Origin: Brachyspira hampsonii
GTDB taxonomy: Bacteria; Spirochaetota; Brachyspiria; Brachyspirales; Brachyspiraceae
Length of the DNA stretch: 64,000 bases
Direction of reading: 5' to 3'
NCBI RefSeq assembly: GCF_001746205.1
Contig: NZ_MDCO01000001.1
Location: 195,896-259,895, forward strand
The notes under the pieces are model-generated. The model was not told the DNA's origin. It saw only the letters and a program-made list of their open reading frames with translations, and searched no databases. Of this stretch, positions 1 through 8,034 are shown in pieces. Position 1 is the stretch's first letter. Every line of letters begins with the position of its first letter. A program made the position numbers and the translations under genes.

Positions 1-1
1 T

Positions 2-1021
2 ATTGTATTTTCTAAAAAGAATGACAAAAATGATATAGAATTATTAATAGTTAATAGTAAAATAGCTAATGCTTTAACCGGTAAAAAAGGATATGATGAT
101 GTTGTGGATGTGGTTAAATATGCGGGAGAGGTCTTTAATATAAAAAAAGATAATATATTAATGGCTTCAACTGGAATTATTGGAATACCGCTTGAAACAG
201 AAAAAATAAAAAAAGCTATAAAGATATCTGATAAATATTTTAATAATAACTTTAATAATATCTCTAGGGCAATTCAAACTAGAGATAAATTTGATAAGAT
301 ATATACTACTCAATTAGAAGTATCTTCAGGAAAAACCGCTAATTTTTATGCTATTGCAAAGGGAAGTTCTATTATACATCCTAATATGGCTACTGTGCTT
401 CTTTTTATATTTACAGATTTGAATATAGAAAAAGCAACTTTAGATAAAGCATTTAAAGGTGCAATAGATAAAACTTTAAATAGAATATCTGTAGACGGAG
501 AAACTTCCACAAATGATATGGCTCTTATAATGGCAAACGGAGCATTAAATAATAAAATAATTACTGAAAAAAATAAAAAATTATTTAAAGAATTAAAATA
601 CAAACTAGATGAAATATGTGCATATCTAGCAAAAATGATAATACTTGACGGAGAAGGAATAACAAAAACAATAATAGTTTCAATAAAAAGAGCAAAAACT
701 CAGAGTAATGCTTTTGACATTGCTAAAAAAATAGCTACTTCAAATCTAGTTAAAATATTATTTCTTTCTAAAGAGCCAAATTTTGAAAAGATATTATCTG
801 TTGTAGGTAATTGCAATATTAATATAAATAATATATCACTATATGTAAACGATGTAGAAATTTATAAAAATGGAATAATAAATAAATATGATATTGATAC
901 AGAAAGAAAGGAAAATTATATAACTATAGATTTAGGATATAATACAAAATATGAGGATTATTATTATTTCACTGATCTCACTCAGGAATATATATCTATA
1001 CATTCTTCATACAATATATAA
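2..1021 (+). CDS. argJ: ArgJ, glutamate N-acetyltransferase/ornithine acetyltransferase, 5' end outside window
   Basis: ArgJ moves the acetyl group from N-acetylornithine to glutamate in the cyclic arginine pathway; some members also acetylate glutamate from acetyl-CoA. The frame is open from base 2, so the gene begins upstream. A GTG at 104 could be misread as a start, but residues encoded before it (LLIVNSKIANALTG) match the conserved family segment. Visible motifs are MASTGIIG, the self-cleavage/nucleophile region HPNMATVLLF (Thr in MATVL is the expected N-terminal nucleophile of the beta chain) and VDGETSTNDM. The protein ends close to the usual family C-terminus. No other arg gene follows; the next 500 bp hold dispersed repeats. 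The family call is secure; mono- versus bifunctional activity cannot be told. Confidence 0.92.
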   Translation: MVFSKKNDKNDIELLIVNSKIANALTGKKGYDDVVDVVKYAGEVFNIKKDNILMASTGIIGIPLETEKIKKAIKISDKYFNNNFNNISRAIQTRDKFDKIYTTQLEVSSGKTANFYAIAKGSSIIHPNMATVLLFIFTDLNIEKATLDKAFKGAIDKTLNRISVDGETSTNDMALIMANGALNNKIITEKNKKLFKELKYKLDEICAYLAKMIILDGEGITKTIIVSIKRAKTQSNAFDIAKKIATSNLVKILFLSKEPNFEKILSVVGNCNININNISLYVNDVEIYKNGIINKYDIDTERKENYITIDLGYNTKYEDYYYFTDLTQEYISIHSSYNI

Positions 1022-1029
1022 GATCTCTT

Positions 1030-1125
1030 TTAATCCCCACCCTCTATACTTATAGTTATAATCTGAAATTTTAACTTTTAATTTCTTTATTATCGGATTA
1101 GAATTTTTTAGCTGCCCACCCTAGT
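1030..1125 (-). repeat. Family A repeat, half element
   Basis: Reverse-oriented half: inner box AATCCCCACCCTC at about 1032 and outer box GCTGCCCACCCTAG at 1111-1124, preceded by the AT-rich motif GGATTAGAATTTTTTAGC seen beside this box at other loci. It lies directly after argJ. Confidence 0.75.
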
Positions 1126-1149
1126 TTAAAATAAATTTATTATGCTCTA

Positions 1150-1233
1150 ACCGCACGGTTAGCAAAACTATAAATATGGATTAAATTATTATTGCAAATA
1201 AATCTATAATTGAAAATTTGTTTACCGTGCGTT
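1150..1233. repeat. Family B repeat
   Basis: Terminal inverted repeats CCGCACGGTTA (1150-1161) and TTACCGTGCGTT (1222-1233) enclose about 60 bp of AT-rich sequence. It sits between two half copies of family A. Confidence 0.8.
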
Positions 1234-1256
1234 TAAATATACTCATTATCTAATTA

Positions 1257-1360
1257 ACACTTGGGCGGGCATGCTTTTATAAATGAATCAAAAAATAAAA
1301 ATTAAATTATTGATTTAAAAATAAGTAAAAAACATAAAAGGGCGGGGTATGTAATTAAAG
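1257..1360 (+). repeat. Family A repeat, half element
   Basis: Forward half: outer box ACACTTGGGCGGGCATG at 1257-1273 and inner box AAAGGGCGGGGTATGTAAT at 1337-1355, about 80 bp apart. Confidence 0.8.
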
Positions 1361-1430
1361 CATTATTATTTGACTTATAATATTTTTTATATATAATAAA
1401 GAGCATAAATATCTATAAAAAATAATAAAA

Positions 1431-1512
1431 TTTGTCGCCGGATAAATTTTTTTAAAACGTTTGTATTCATACTGTAGGCCTTAGAAAGTATGAACGCAAA
1501 CGTTTTTTTATT
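1431..1512 (+). terminator. Hairpin with T-run in the leader of the MATE gene
   Basis: AAACGTTTG-TATTCATACT pairs with AGTATGAACGCAAACGTTT (1454-1506) around a loop containing the self-complementary AGGCCT, followed by TTTTTTT. A small AAATTT/AAATTT hairpin with its own T-run lies just before (1433-1457). The second hairpin ends 14 bp before the MATE start codon, so it is a leader attenuator or a terminator for upstream read-through. No known riboswitch class was recognised. Confidence 0.5.
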
Positions 1513-1525
1513 ATAGGGTATATTT

Positions 1526-2833
1526 ATGAATGTTTTGAATATGTTTATTAAATATGTATCACTTAATATATTTGGAATGATAGGATTATCATGCTATATA
1601 CTTGCAGATACTTTTTTTGTGGCAAGAGGAATAGGATCTGACGGACTAACTGCATTAAATATAGCTATACCTATTTTTAATTTAATCAACGGAATTGGAC
1701 TAATGCTTGGCATGGGCTCTGCTACTAAATACGCTATATTAAAAACTCAAAATAAAAATAATGAAGCTAATATCATATTTACTAACTCTTTAATTTATAT
1801 ATTAATAATATCTGCTTTATTTATCATTGTAAGTATTCTATTTACATCAAGCATATCATATATTCTAGGAGCTAGAAATAATATACATAGCATGACGAAT
1901 ATATATATAAATATGATACTTTTATTTTCACCTATGTTTATGCTCAATAATGTACTTTTAGGATTTATTAGAAATGATAATCACCCAAAACTTGCAATGA
2001 TTGCTATGCTTATGGGGAGTTTATTTAATATTATTTTTGATTATATATTTATATTTCCTTTTAATATGGGTATATTTGGAGCGGTACTAGCAACTGTTTT
2101 CTCGCCTCTTATAAGCATACTCATATTATCATCACTTTTCATTAAAAAGAAAAATACATTCTTCATTGTTAAGCCTAATATTAGTTTTAAGCAATTTTTA
2201 GAAATATCATCTCTTGGAATATCTTTTTTGATAACAGAACTGTCATCAGGTATTGTTATGATAGCTTTTAATATAATAATATTAAATATTGCTGGTAATA
2301 TAGGAGTTGCTGCTTACGGTATAACTGCCAATATAGCATTGGTAATTATAGCAATATTTACAGGAATGGGTCAAGGTATGCAGCCTATTATAAGTATGAA
2401 TTATAATAATGAAATGAATATAAATAAAATATATAAGTACGCTTTTGTTTTATCAAGCATCATTTCTATTTTAGTTTATATAATCACTTATGTATTTGCA
2501 AATGAAATAACTTTGATTTTTAATAGAGATAATATTGAAGATCTTCAAAAAATATCTGTTAATGGACTTCGTATATATTTTACAGCATTTATATTTGCAG
2601 GCTATAATATTATTACCTGCGTATATTTTTCTGCTATGGGTAAGGCTAAACAATCATTTATAATATCTATATTAAGAGGCTTTATATTTATAATGCCTTC
2701 AATATTTATTTTATCATCGATTTTTAATATGACAGGAGTATGGTTTTCTTTTCCAACAGCTGAAATTTTAACAAGTATTTTTTCTTTTATATTTTTTATC
2801 AATTTTAATAAGTATAAAAGATATAAAAATTGA
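1526..2833 (+). CDS. MATE family multidrug/sodium antiporter
   Basis: A 435-residue, very hydrophobic protein with about 12 membrane segments and no signal peptide. MATE proteins export cationic drugs or metabolites across the inner membrane in exchange for Na+ or H+. Family-like segments include FVARGIGSDGLTALNIAIPIFN early on, the central GMGQGMQPIISMNY and the paired-half architecture. The length is typical. Start ATG 1526 has AGGG about 9 bases upstream. The leader contains a terminator-like hairpin, which suggests attenuation. It is one of two MATE genes here; the other, at 4587-5978, shares the GSSQGSQPIIGFNYG-type motif and is its paralogue. Substrate unknown. Confidence 0.9.
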   Translation: MNVLNMFIKYVSLNIFGMIGLSCYILADTFFVARGIGSDGLTALNIAIPIFNLINGIGLMLGMGSATKYAILKTQNKNNEANIIFTNSLIYILIISALFIIVSILFTSSISYILGARNNIHSMTNIYINMILLFSPMFMLNNVLLGFIRNDNHPKLAMIAMLMGSLFNIIFDYIFIFPFNMGIFGAVLATVFSPLISILILSSLFIKKKNTFFIVKPNISFKQFLEISSLGISFLITELSSGIVMIAFNIIILNIAGNIGVAAYGITANIALVIIAIFTGMGQGMQPIISMNYNNEMNINKIYKYAFVLSSIISILVYIITYVFANEITLIFNRDNIEDLQKISVNGLRIYFTAFIFAGYNIITCVYFSAMGKAKQSFIISILRGFIFIMPSIFILSSIFNMTGVWFSFPTAEILTSIFSFIFFINFNKYKRYKN

Positions 2834-3004
2834 CAGAAAATCTAATTTCAAGTAAGATAATAAACTTTAAAAAAATCAATAAATAGATTATTTATATAAT
2901 TGAATTTATTGCTATTATTATTTAAGTATTAATTTGATATTTTTGCTGAATTTGATTTTATGTTAGATAAGTATATGTATAATAATTTGAAATTTTATTA
3001 ATAA

Positions 3005-3041
3005 TAAAAAAGGGTTAAAACTTAATATTAAGCCTTAACCC
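3005..3041 (-). terminator. Intrinsic terminator of the thiolase gene
   Basis: On the minus strand GGGTTAAGGCTTA pairs with TAAGTTTTAACCC and is followed by TTTTTTATT. It lies about 30 bp after the thiolase stop codon. Confidence 0.85.
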
Positions 3042-3068
3042 ATCATGTTTTATAATATTAATTATAAA

Positions 3069-4244
3069 TTACATTTCTACAACTAAAGAAGTACCCATAC
3101 CGCCGCCTATACAAAGCGTAGCAAGTCCTTTTTTAGAACCGCGTTTTTTCATCTCATGAAGAAGTGTAGTAAGTATTCTAGCTCCTGAAGCTCCTATAGG
3201 GTGTCCTATAGCAATAGCTCCTCCATTAACATTAACTATGTCCATATTGAATTTTAACTCACGGGCAACAGCTATAGACTGGGCAGCAAAAGCCTCATTA
3301 CTTTCTATTAAGTCCAAATCTTCAACTGTAAGATTAGCCATTTTCAAAGCCTTTCTAGTTGCCTCTATAGGTCCTATACCCATTATTCTAGGTTCAACAC
3401 CATGTGTAGCATAACCTAAAATCTTAGCCATAGGTTTAATTCCAAGCTCATCAGCTTTATCTTTAGACATAACAACCACAGCTGAAGCAGCATCATTGAT
3501 ACCTGAAGCATTACCAGCAGTAACAGTACCGTCTTTTTTAAATGCAGGTTTTAATTTAGCCAAAGATTCCATAGTAGTACCAAAAGTAGGATGTTCATCC
3601 GTATCTACTACTATTTCACCTTTTCTAGTTTTGATTGTAACAGGTACTATTTCATCTTTAAATCTTCCGCTTTTTACAGCTTCTTCTGCTCTGTTCTGAC
3701 TTCTGCATGCAAACTCATCTTGTTCCTGTCTTGTAATACCCCATTGTTCTGCAATATTTTCAGCAGTAACCCCCATATGATAATGCTCAAAAGCACAAAT
3801 AAGAGCATCATTAAGTAAAGTATCCTGCATTTTACTTTCACCCATTCTAGCACCCATTCTCATAGCTGAAGAAGTATATGGAGCCATACTCATATTTTCA
3901 GTACCGCCTGCAACTACTATATCAGCATCTCCTGATTTAATCATTTGTGCTGCCATTGATACTGCTCTTAATCCTGAACCGCATAATATATTTATAGTTA
4001 ATGCTGGCTTATCTACAGGTATTCCGGCATTAATAGAAATCTGTCTTGCAACATTTGGAAGAAGTGCTGATTGTATAACACAGCCGAAATAAGTTTCATC
4101 AACTTGTTCGGGTTTGATATTTGCCCTTTTTAATGCCTCTTTTACTGCTATTGTACCTAATTCCACAGCGGATACATTTGAAAATGATCCTAAGAATTTA
4201 CCTACAGGTGTTCTAACAGCACTTGCTATTACTATTTCTTTCAT
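3069..4244 (-). CDS. Acetyl-CoA C-acetyltransferase (thiolase)
   Basis: Condenses two acetyl-CoA into acetoacetyl-CoA, the entry step to C4 (butyrate-type) fermentation. Its 391 residues fit biosynthetic thiolases. The nucleophilic cysteine is Cys88 in [10 protein letters not shown]; the catalytic histidine lies in [10 protein letters not shown] and the second cysteine in the C-terminal CIGGGMG. The N-terminus ([12 protein letters not shown]) is canonical. The start ATG has AAGGAG seven bases upstream and a good promoter at 4308-4336; a strong terminator follows. No other butyrate-pathway genes are adjacent, so it is a single-gene transcript. Thiolase I versus II use is inferred only from length and motif spacing. 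Confidence 0.95.
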   Translation of the reverse strand: MKEIVIASAVRTPVGKFLGSFSNVSAVELGTIAVKEALKRANIKPEQVDETYFGCVIQSALLPNVARQISINAGIPVDKPALTINILCGSGLRAVSMAAQMIKSGDADIVVAGGTENMSMAPYTSSAMRMGARMGESKMQDTLLNDALICAFEHYHMGVTAENIAEQWGITRQEQDEFACRSQNRAEEAVKSGRFKDEIVPVTIKTRKGEIVVDTDEHPTFGTTMESLAKLKPAFKKDGTVTAGNASGINDAASAVVVMSKDKADELGIKPMAKILGYATHGVEPRIMGIGPIEATRKALKMANLTVEDLDLIESNEAFAAQSIAVARELKFNMDIVNVNGGAIAIGHPIGASGARILTTLLHEMKKRGSKKGLATLCIGGGMGTSLVVEM

Positions 4245-4586
4245 GCTTTCTCCTTAAAAATTATTTTACTATTATAGATTATTTTTTTAATTAAACTATT
4301 ATTTTATAGTATAGCAATTTAAAATTGTTTTTACAAGTTTATTTGTAATTTTTTTATTATGTATATTAATCAAATAATGGAAAATATTTTTTTATATATT
4401 TTTTAATTAAAATTATTAAATATAAAGTCCTTTGAAAATGAAAACACCAAATGCAAACTTCTTCGACATGCACAACGAGTAGAATAAAACCAAAAAAGAA
4501 GTAGTTGTTGCATAGCATGACAATTAATAAATAAAATTAATTTTGAAACTAAATACCGAAATTCATATTAAACTTTTATTACATCT
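4245..4586. other. Intergenic stretch with an imperfect inverted repeat
   Basis: Besides the thiolase promoter, 4450-4521 is less AT-rich than its surroundings and holds CATGCACAAC facing GTTGTTGCATAGCATG, with CTTCTTCG and GAAGTAG nested. It follows the 3' end of the minus-strand MATE gene. It may be a degenerate repeat or a terminator-like fold; no coding frame is convincing. Confidence 0.3.
4308..4336 (-). promoter_or_regulatory. Sigma70-type promoter of the thiolase gene
   Basis: Minus strand TTGTAA, 17-bp spacer, TATACT, about 60 bp before the start codon. Confidence 0.6.
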
Positions 4587-5978
4587 TTAATAAACTGAAC
4601 TATTTTCAATATTACTAAGTTTTTTTAAATGTTTTATTTCTCTGCTAACTAATATAACAGTAACGATTAAAGCAGCTCCGTCAGCAACAGGTCCGGCATA
4701 CATTACTCCGTCTATCCCTAGTATTCTAGGAAGTATTATTATAAGCGGAAGTAAAAATATTATCTGCCTTGTCATAGATATAAAAGCTCCTTTAAATGCT
4801 TTGCCCAAAGAAGTAAAGAAAGTACCTGTTACAGGCTGGATACCGTTTATAACCATTAATGCCATATATATACGCATATACTCTTCTGCAAAACGAAAAT
4901 ATAAATCGCTTCCGTCTCCGAATATTCCTACAATCTGTCTTGGGAATAATTGAAACAATAAAAATGCTGTAAAGGCCATAATTGTAGTAATTGTTATAGT
5001 AAGTTTATATGTTTTTATAACTCTGTCATAATTTTTAGCTCCATAATTAAAACCTATTATAGGCTGGCTTCCCTGTGATGAGCCTATTATAAAAGCCATT
5101 ACAAGAGTATTAACTTTAGCAATAATGCCTGCTACTGCCAAAGGTATATTGCCTCCGTATATAGAATTAGCTCCATAATAACTAAGTACATTATTCATTG
5201 TAATTTGAACTATCATCATAGCTAATTGATTAAAGCCCGGTGATGAACCTAATGAATATATTTTTAAAATATTTTTGGGTTCTATTAAAAAATTATCTCT
5301 TTCAAATTTTATATGTTTGAATCTGAATAAATATCTTATAACAATAATAAATGAAACAAACTGCCCTATTATAGTGGCAAGTGCAGCTCCAGACATACCC
5401 ATATCAAATTTGAATATCAAAATTGGATCTAATATTGTATTTATAACAGCACCTATAAGTACAGACATCATAGAATACTGAGGACTTCCGTCTGCTCTTA
5501 TTATATGGCTCATCATAGTGGAAAATATAAATGGTATAAAACCTAAAGCAGTTATATTTGTATATTCCACTGCATAAGGTAAAACTTCTGCAGTAGAGCC
5601 GAACATAGTCATTAACTTTTTATTAAAAATTTTTACTATTACCGTAAATATAATTCCAAATATTAAAACTAATACAATAGTATTTCCTATAATTTTGGCA
5701 GCTTTTTTATTATTGCCCTGCCCTAATAATATGCTATAAAATGAAGCACATCCAAATCCATGAAATAATGCTATGGACATACAAATTATAGTAAGCGGAA
5801 AAGCAACATTTGTAGCAGCATTACCATTAATGCCTATACCCTGACCTATAAATATTTGATCTACTATATTATATAAAGAACCTACAAGCATCGATATAAT
5901 ACTAGGTGCAGCGTATTTAAATAAAAGTTTATAAGGCTTCTCATAATATAGAGGATTAGAAATTACATCATTATTCAT
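4587..5978 (-). CDS. MATE family efflux transporter
   Basis: A multi-pass inner-membrane protein of about 463 residues with 12 predicted segments. Motifs typical of the MATE/NorM-DinF group include the N-terminal AAPSIISMLVGSLYNIVDQI, FIGQGIGINGNAA, and GSSQGSQPIIGFNYGAKNYD in the middle. The frame extends upstream to a TTG at 6053, but the ATG at 5978 (MNNDVISNPLYYEKPYK) gives the conventional MATE N-terminus, with a weak GGAT element just upstream, so I choose 5978. Cation-coupled export of toxic organic compounds is the family role; the actual substrate is unknown. No regulator gene is adjacent. Confidence 0.9.
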   Translation of the reverse strand: MNNDVISNPLYYEKPYKLLFKYAAPSIISMLVGSLYNIVDQIFIGQGIGINGNAATNVAFPLTIICMSIALFHGFGCASFYSILLGQGNNKKAAKIIGNTIVLVLIFGIIFTVIVKIFNKKLMTMFGSTAEVLPYAVEYTNITALGFIPFIFSTMMSHIIRADGSPQYSMMSVLIGAVINTILDPILIFKFDMGMSGAALATIIGQFVSFIIVIRYLFRFKHIKFERDNFLIEPKNILKIYSLGSSPGFNQLAMMIVQITMNNVLSYYGANSIYGGNIPLAVAGIIAKVNTLVMAFIIGSSQGSQPIIGFNYGAKNYDRVIKTYKLTITITTIMAFTAFLLFQLFPRQIVGIFGDGSDLYFRFAEEYMRIYMALMVINGIQPVTGTFFTSLGKAFKGAFISMTRQIIFLLPLIIILPRILGIDGVMYAGPVADGAALIVTVILVSREIKHLKKLSNIENSSVY

Positions 5979-6059
5979 AGATAAATCCGTTATAAAAAAT
6001 AATTTTATTAAGTATATTTTATTTTTCTGTTTTTTCAATAATGTAATTTTCAAATTACT

Positions 6060-6087
6060 TTACGAAATATATTTTTTGCTATATAAT
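6060..6087 (+). promoter_or_regulatory. Candidate promoter of hisF
   Basis: TTACGA, 16-bp spacer, TATAAT, ending 27 bp before the hisF ATG; the -35 is weak. Confidence 0.4.
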
Positions 6088-6114
6088 TTCATAAATTAAA
6101 TTAGGTGTTTTTAT

Positions 6115-6870
6115 ATGATAACAAAAAGAATAATTCCATGCTTGGATGTAAGAAATGGCAGAGTTGTAAAAGGTACTAATTTTGAAGGATTAAAAGATGT
6201 AAATGATCCTGTAGAACTTGCTAAATATTATAATAACTCTTTAGCTGATGAACTTGTGTTTTATGATATTACTGCTTCTTATGAAGGAAGAAAATTATTT
6301 GTCAATGTGCTTGAGAAAGTGGCAAATGAAATATTTATACCTCTCACAGTTGGAGGAGGAATAAATACTATAAAAGATTTTGATATGGTTTTAAAATCCG
6401 GAGCTGATAAAGTGAGTGTAAATTCCGGTGCTATAAAGAATCCTGATTTAATAAGAGAGGCTGCTGAAAAATATGGTAATCAATGTGTTGTACTTTCTAT
6501 AGATATAAAAAGAGTTAATGGAAAATATTCTGTATTTTCTAAAGGAGGCAGAGAAGATACAGGAATTGATGCTATTGAATGGGCTATAAAGGGTGAGAAA
6601 AATGGGGCAGGAGAGCTTGTAATAAATAGTATTGATACTGACGGAGTAAAAAATGGTTTTGATATAGAATTACTTAAGGAAATAGCTGATAATGTTTCCA
6701 TACCTTTAATAGCTTCAGGCGGAGCAGGAAATATGGAGCATTTCAAAGATGTATTTCAAGTTAAAGGTGTTGATGCCGGATTGGCTGCTTCTATATTTCA
6801 TTTTAAAGAAATAGATATTAAAGAATTGAAAGAATATCTTCATAAGAATAATATTAAAGTAAGACTTTAA
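6115..6870 (+). CDS. hisF: HisF, cyclase subunit of imidazole glycerol phosphate synthase
   Basis: HisF is a (beta/alpha)8 barrel that joins ammonia from HisH to PRFAR, giving IGP for histidine and AICAR for purines. The 251 residues match the family end to end: ITKRIIPCLDVRNGRVVKG with catalytic Asp11, VGGGI phosphate loop, VLSIDIKRV with the second catalytic Asp near 130, ASGGAGNMEHF, and LAASIFHF. ATG 6115 has AGGTG about 8 bases upstream. Neither hisH nor any other his gene is adjacent, so it is a solitary gene, followed 10 bp later by a family A repeat. The sequence does not look like a diverged HisF-type sugar-biosynthesis homologue. Confidence 0.93.
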   Translation: MITKRIIPCLDVRNGRVVKGTNFEGLKDVNDPVELAKYYNNSLADELVFYDITASYEGRKLFVNVLEKVANEIFIPLTVGGGINTIKDFDMVLKSGADKVSVNSGAIKNPDLIREAAEKYGNQCVVLSIDIKRVNGKYSVFSKGGREDTGIDAIEWAIKGEKNGAGELVINSIDTDGVKNGFDIELLKEIADNVSIPLIASGGAGNMEHFKDVFQVKGVDAGLAASIFHFKEIDIKELKEYLHKNNIKVRL

Positions 6871-6880
6871 ATTTTAATAA

Positions 6881-6985
6881 AAACTTGGGCGGGTGCTTAT
6901 AAATTCTAATTAAGCATTTAAGAAAATTTAAATATAATTTTCTAAATGAATTAAGAAATATAAGGGGCGGGGTATGTAAATAAAA
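6881..6985 (+). repeat. Family A repeat, half element
   Basis: Outer box ACTTGGGCGGGTGC at 6883-6896 followed by TTATAAATTCTAATTAAG, and inner box AAGGGGCGGGGTATGTAAAT at 6962-6981. It begins 10 bp after the hisF stop. Confidence 0.85.
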
Positions 6986-7090
6986 TTTTTTATTTTCTCT
7001 TATAACAAATTACAGATTTTAATCAAAATTTCCAATTTATTTCTAATTTTCATAGTAAAATCCTATATTTACAGGTAATTTTATAATATT

Positions 7091-7107
7091 TGTAAATATA
7101 TTTTACA
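7091..7107. promoter_or_regulatory. Operator-like dyad upstream of PepSY-like gene
   Basis: TGTAAATATATTTTACA, a 6-5-6 inverted repeat almost identical to the one at 7243-7259. Confidence 0.55.
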
Positions 7108-7174
7108 TTAATCTGTCATATATAGCTTATTTATGTATTACATGTATTAATAACTAGCAAACATATATATGTTT

Positions 7175-7202
7175 TGTAAATTTAGTGTAAATTATTTGTA
7201 AA
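7175..7202 (+). promoter_or_regulatory. Three TGTAAA half-sites phased at 11 bp
   Basis: TGTAAA occurs at 7175, 7186 and 7197 in the same orientation, one DNA turn apart, just upstream of the -35 element at 7209. Confidence 0.5.
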
Positions 7203-7208
7203 TAAATA

Positions 7209-7236
7209 TTGCTTAATTTTTACATTCTGCTATAAT
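7209..7236 (+). promoter_or_regulatory. Sigma70-type promoter of PepSY-like gene
   Basis: TTGCTT, 16-bp spacer, TATAAT; 45 bp before the start codon. Confidence 0.65.
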
Positions 7237-7242
7237 TATAAA

Positions 7243-7259
7243 TGTAAAGATATTTTACA
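7243..7259. promoter_or_regulatory. Operator-like dyad at the transcription start
   Basis: TGTAAAGATATTTTACA lies 7 bp after the -10 box, where bound protein would block RNA polymerase. It differs by one base from the dyad at 7091. Confidence 0.55.
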
Positions 7260-7281
7260 ATACTAAGTAAGGAGATATATT

Positions 7282-7662
7282 ATGACTAACAGCTTAAACC
7301 TTTTTATTAAAATTACTCCTAGTAAATTACCTGAAAATATTAGAAGATTTATTGCTTCTAATTACAGCAAAGCTAAAATAGTTTATATTGACATAAGAAA
7401 AGAACAATATGAGATAAAATTAAATAATGGAATTTATATCAATTTTGACAAAAATGGAACTTGGAATTATATAAGCAGCGATGATAAATTATCTGAAAAT
7501 ATACTGCCAAAAAATATAGCAGGTAAAATAAAAAACATAATGAAAAAATATAATAATGCTTATATTTTTGAAGTAAGTAAAAGAATAGAATTCTACAAAA
7601 TAAGATTAACTAATTCTTTAGAAATACGCATAAGAAATAACGGACAATTAATAATGGCATAA
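7282..7662 (+). CDS. PepSY-like (DUF2874-type) protein with two tandem repeats
   Basis: A 126-residue protein made of two similar halves. Each starts with LPxNIxxxI, passes through a K-I/AYIF strand and ends with an Y-E/K-I-K/R-L..NG/S..I.F/R..NG pattern (residues about 15-66 and 75-125). This is the layout of the beta-lactamase-inhibitor-like PepSY_like family. No signal peptide or lipobox is visible, which is unusual because many members are secreted. ATG 7282 has AAGGAG at ideal spacing. It is a monocistronic unit: promoter at 7209, dyad operators around it, terminator at 7694. Function unknown; the heavy operator array suggests tight control. Confidence 0.75.
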   Translation: MTNSLNLFIKITPSKLPENIRRFIASNYSKAKIVYIDIRKEQYEIKLNNGIYINFDKNGTWNYISSDDKLSENILPKNIAGKIKNIMKKYNNAYIFEVSKRIEFYKIRLTNSLEIRIRNNGQLIMA

Positions 7663-7693
7663 CTTTTATTATTTTGTATCTCCTAAATATAAA

Positions 7694-7734
7694 TAAAGGC
7701 TTGAATATTTATATATTCATGCCTTTTAATTTTT
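7694..7734 (+). terminator. Intrinsic terminator of the PepSY-like gene
   Basis: AAAGGCTTGAATA pairs with TATTCATGCCTTT, followed by TAATTTTT. Confidence 0.8.
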
Positions 7735-7738
7735 AAAC

Positions 7739-7848
7739 CTAATTACATCCCCCGCCCTCTAGCCTTATTATTTAAATCTGCAATCAAAGTTTTTTGTTTT
7801 TTTATTGTATAATTAGAATTTATTAGCACCCGCCCAAGTTTTTTTTAA
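7739..7848 (-). repeat. Family A repeat, half element
   Basis: Inner box AATTACATCCCCCGCCCTCT at 7741-7760 and outer box TTAGCACCCGCCCAAGTTTT at 7823-7842, with TAATTAGAATTTATTAGC at the expected place. Confidence 0.85.
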
Positions 7849-7864
7849 TTTTAAAACATGTATA

Positions 7865-7950
7865 CCCGCACGCAGAATAATATTTAAAATATATGCTAAT
7901 CCAAAATCATAATTTAAACTATAAATAAAAGCCTTTTTACCGTGCGTTGG
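7865..7950. repeat. Family B repeat
   Basis: CCGCACGCAGAATAA at the left end and TTTTACCGTGCGTTGG at the right end, 18 bp after a family A half element. Confidence 0.8.
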
Positions 7951-7979
7951 AAAAAGCATCAAAATAAATAAAACTTATT

Positions 7980-8010
7980 TTGACAAAAAATACATTCATT
8001 CAAGTATAAT
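7980..8010 (+). promoter_or_regulatory. Candidate promoter of the AddB-like gene
   Basis: TTGACA and TATAAT, but with a long 19-bp spacer, 24 bp before the ATG at 8035. Confidence 0.4.
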
Positions 8011-8034
8011 TAAATAAAAAAGAGATACATATAT

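Noticed and set aside
3496-3818. Plus-strand frames inside the thiolase gene
   Set aside because: They are antisense shadows of a strongly conserved gene with no ribosome sites.
5979-6053. 25-codon extension of the MATE gene to a TTG
   Set aside because: It is polar and basic with no ribosome site; the ATG at 5978 gives the standard start.
6480-6746. Minus-strand 88-codon frame inside hisF
   Set aside because: Shadow frame of a conserved gene; no start signals.
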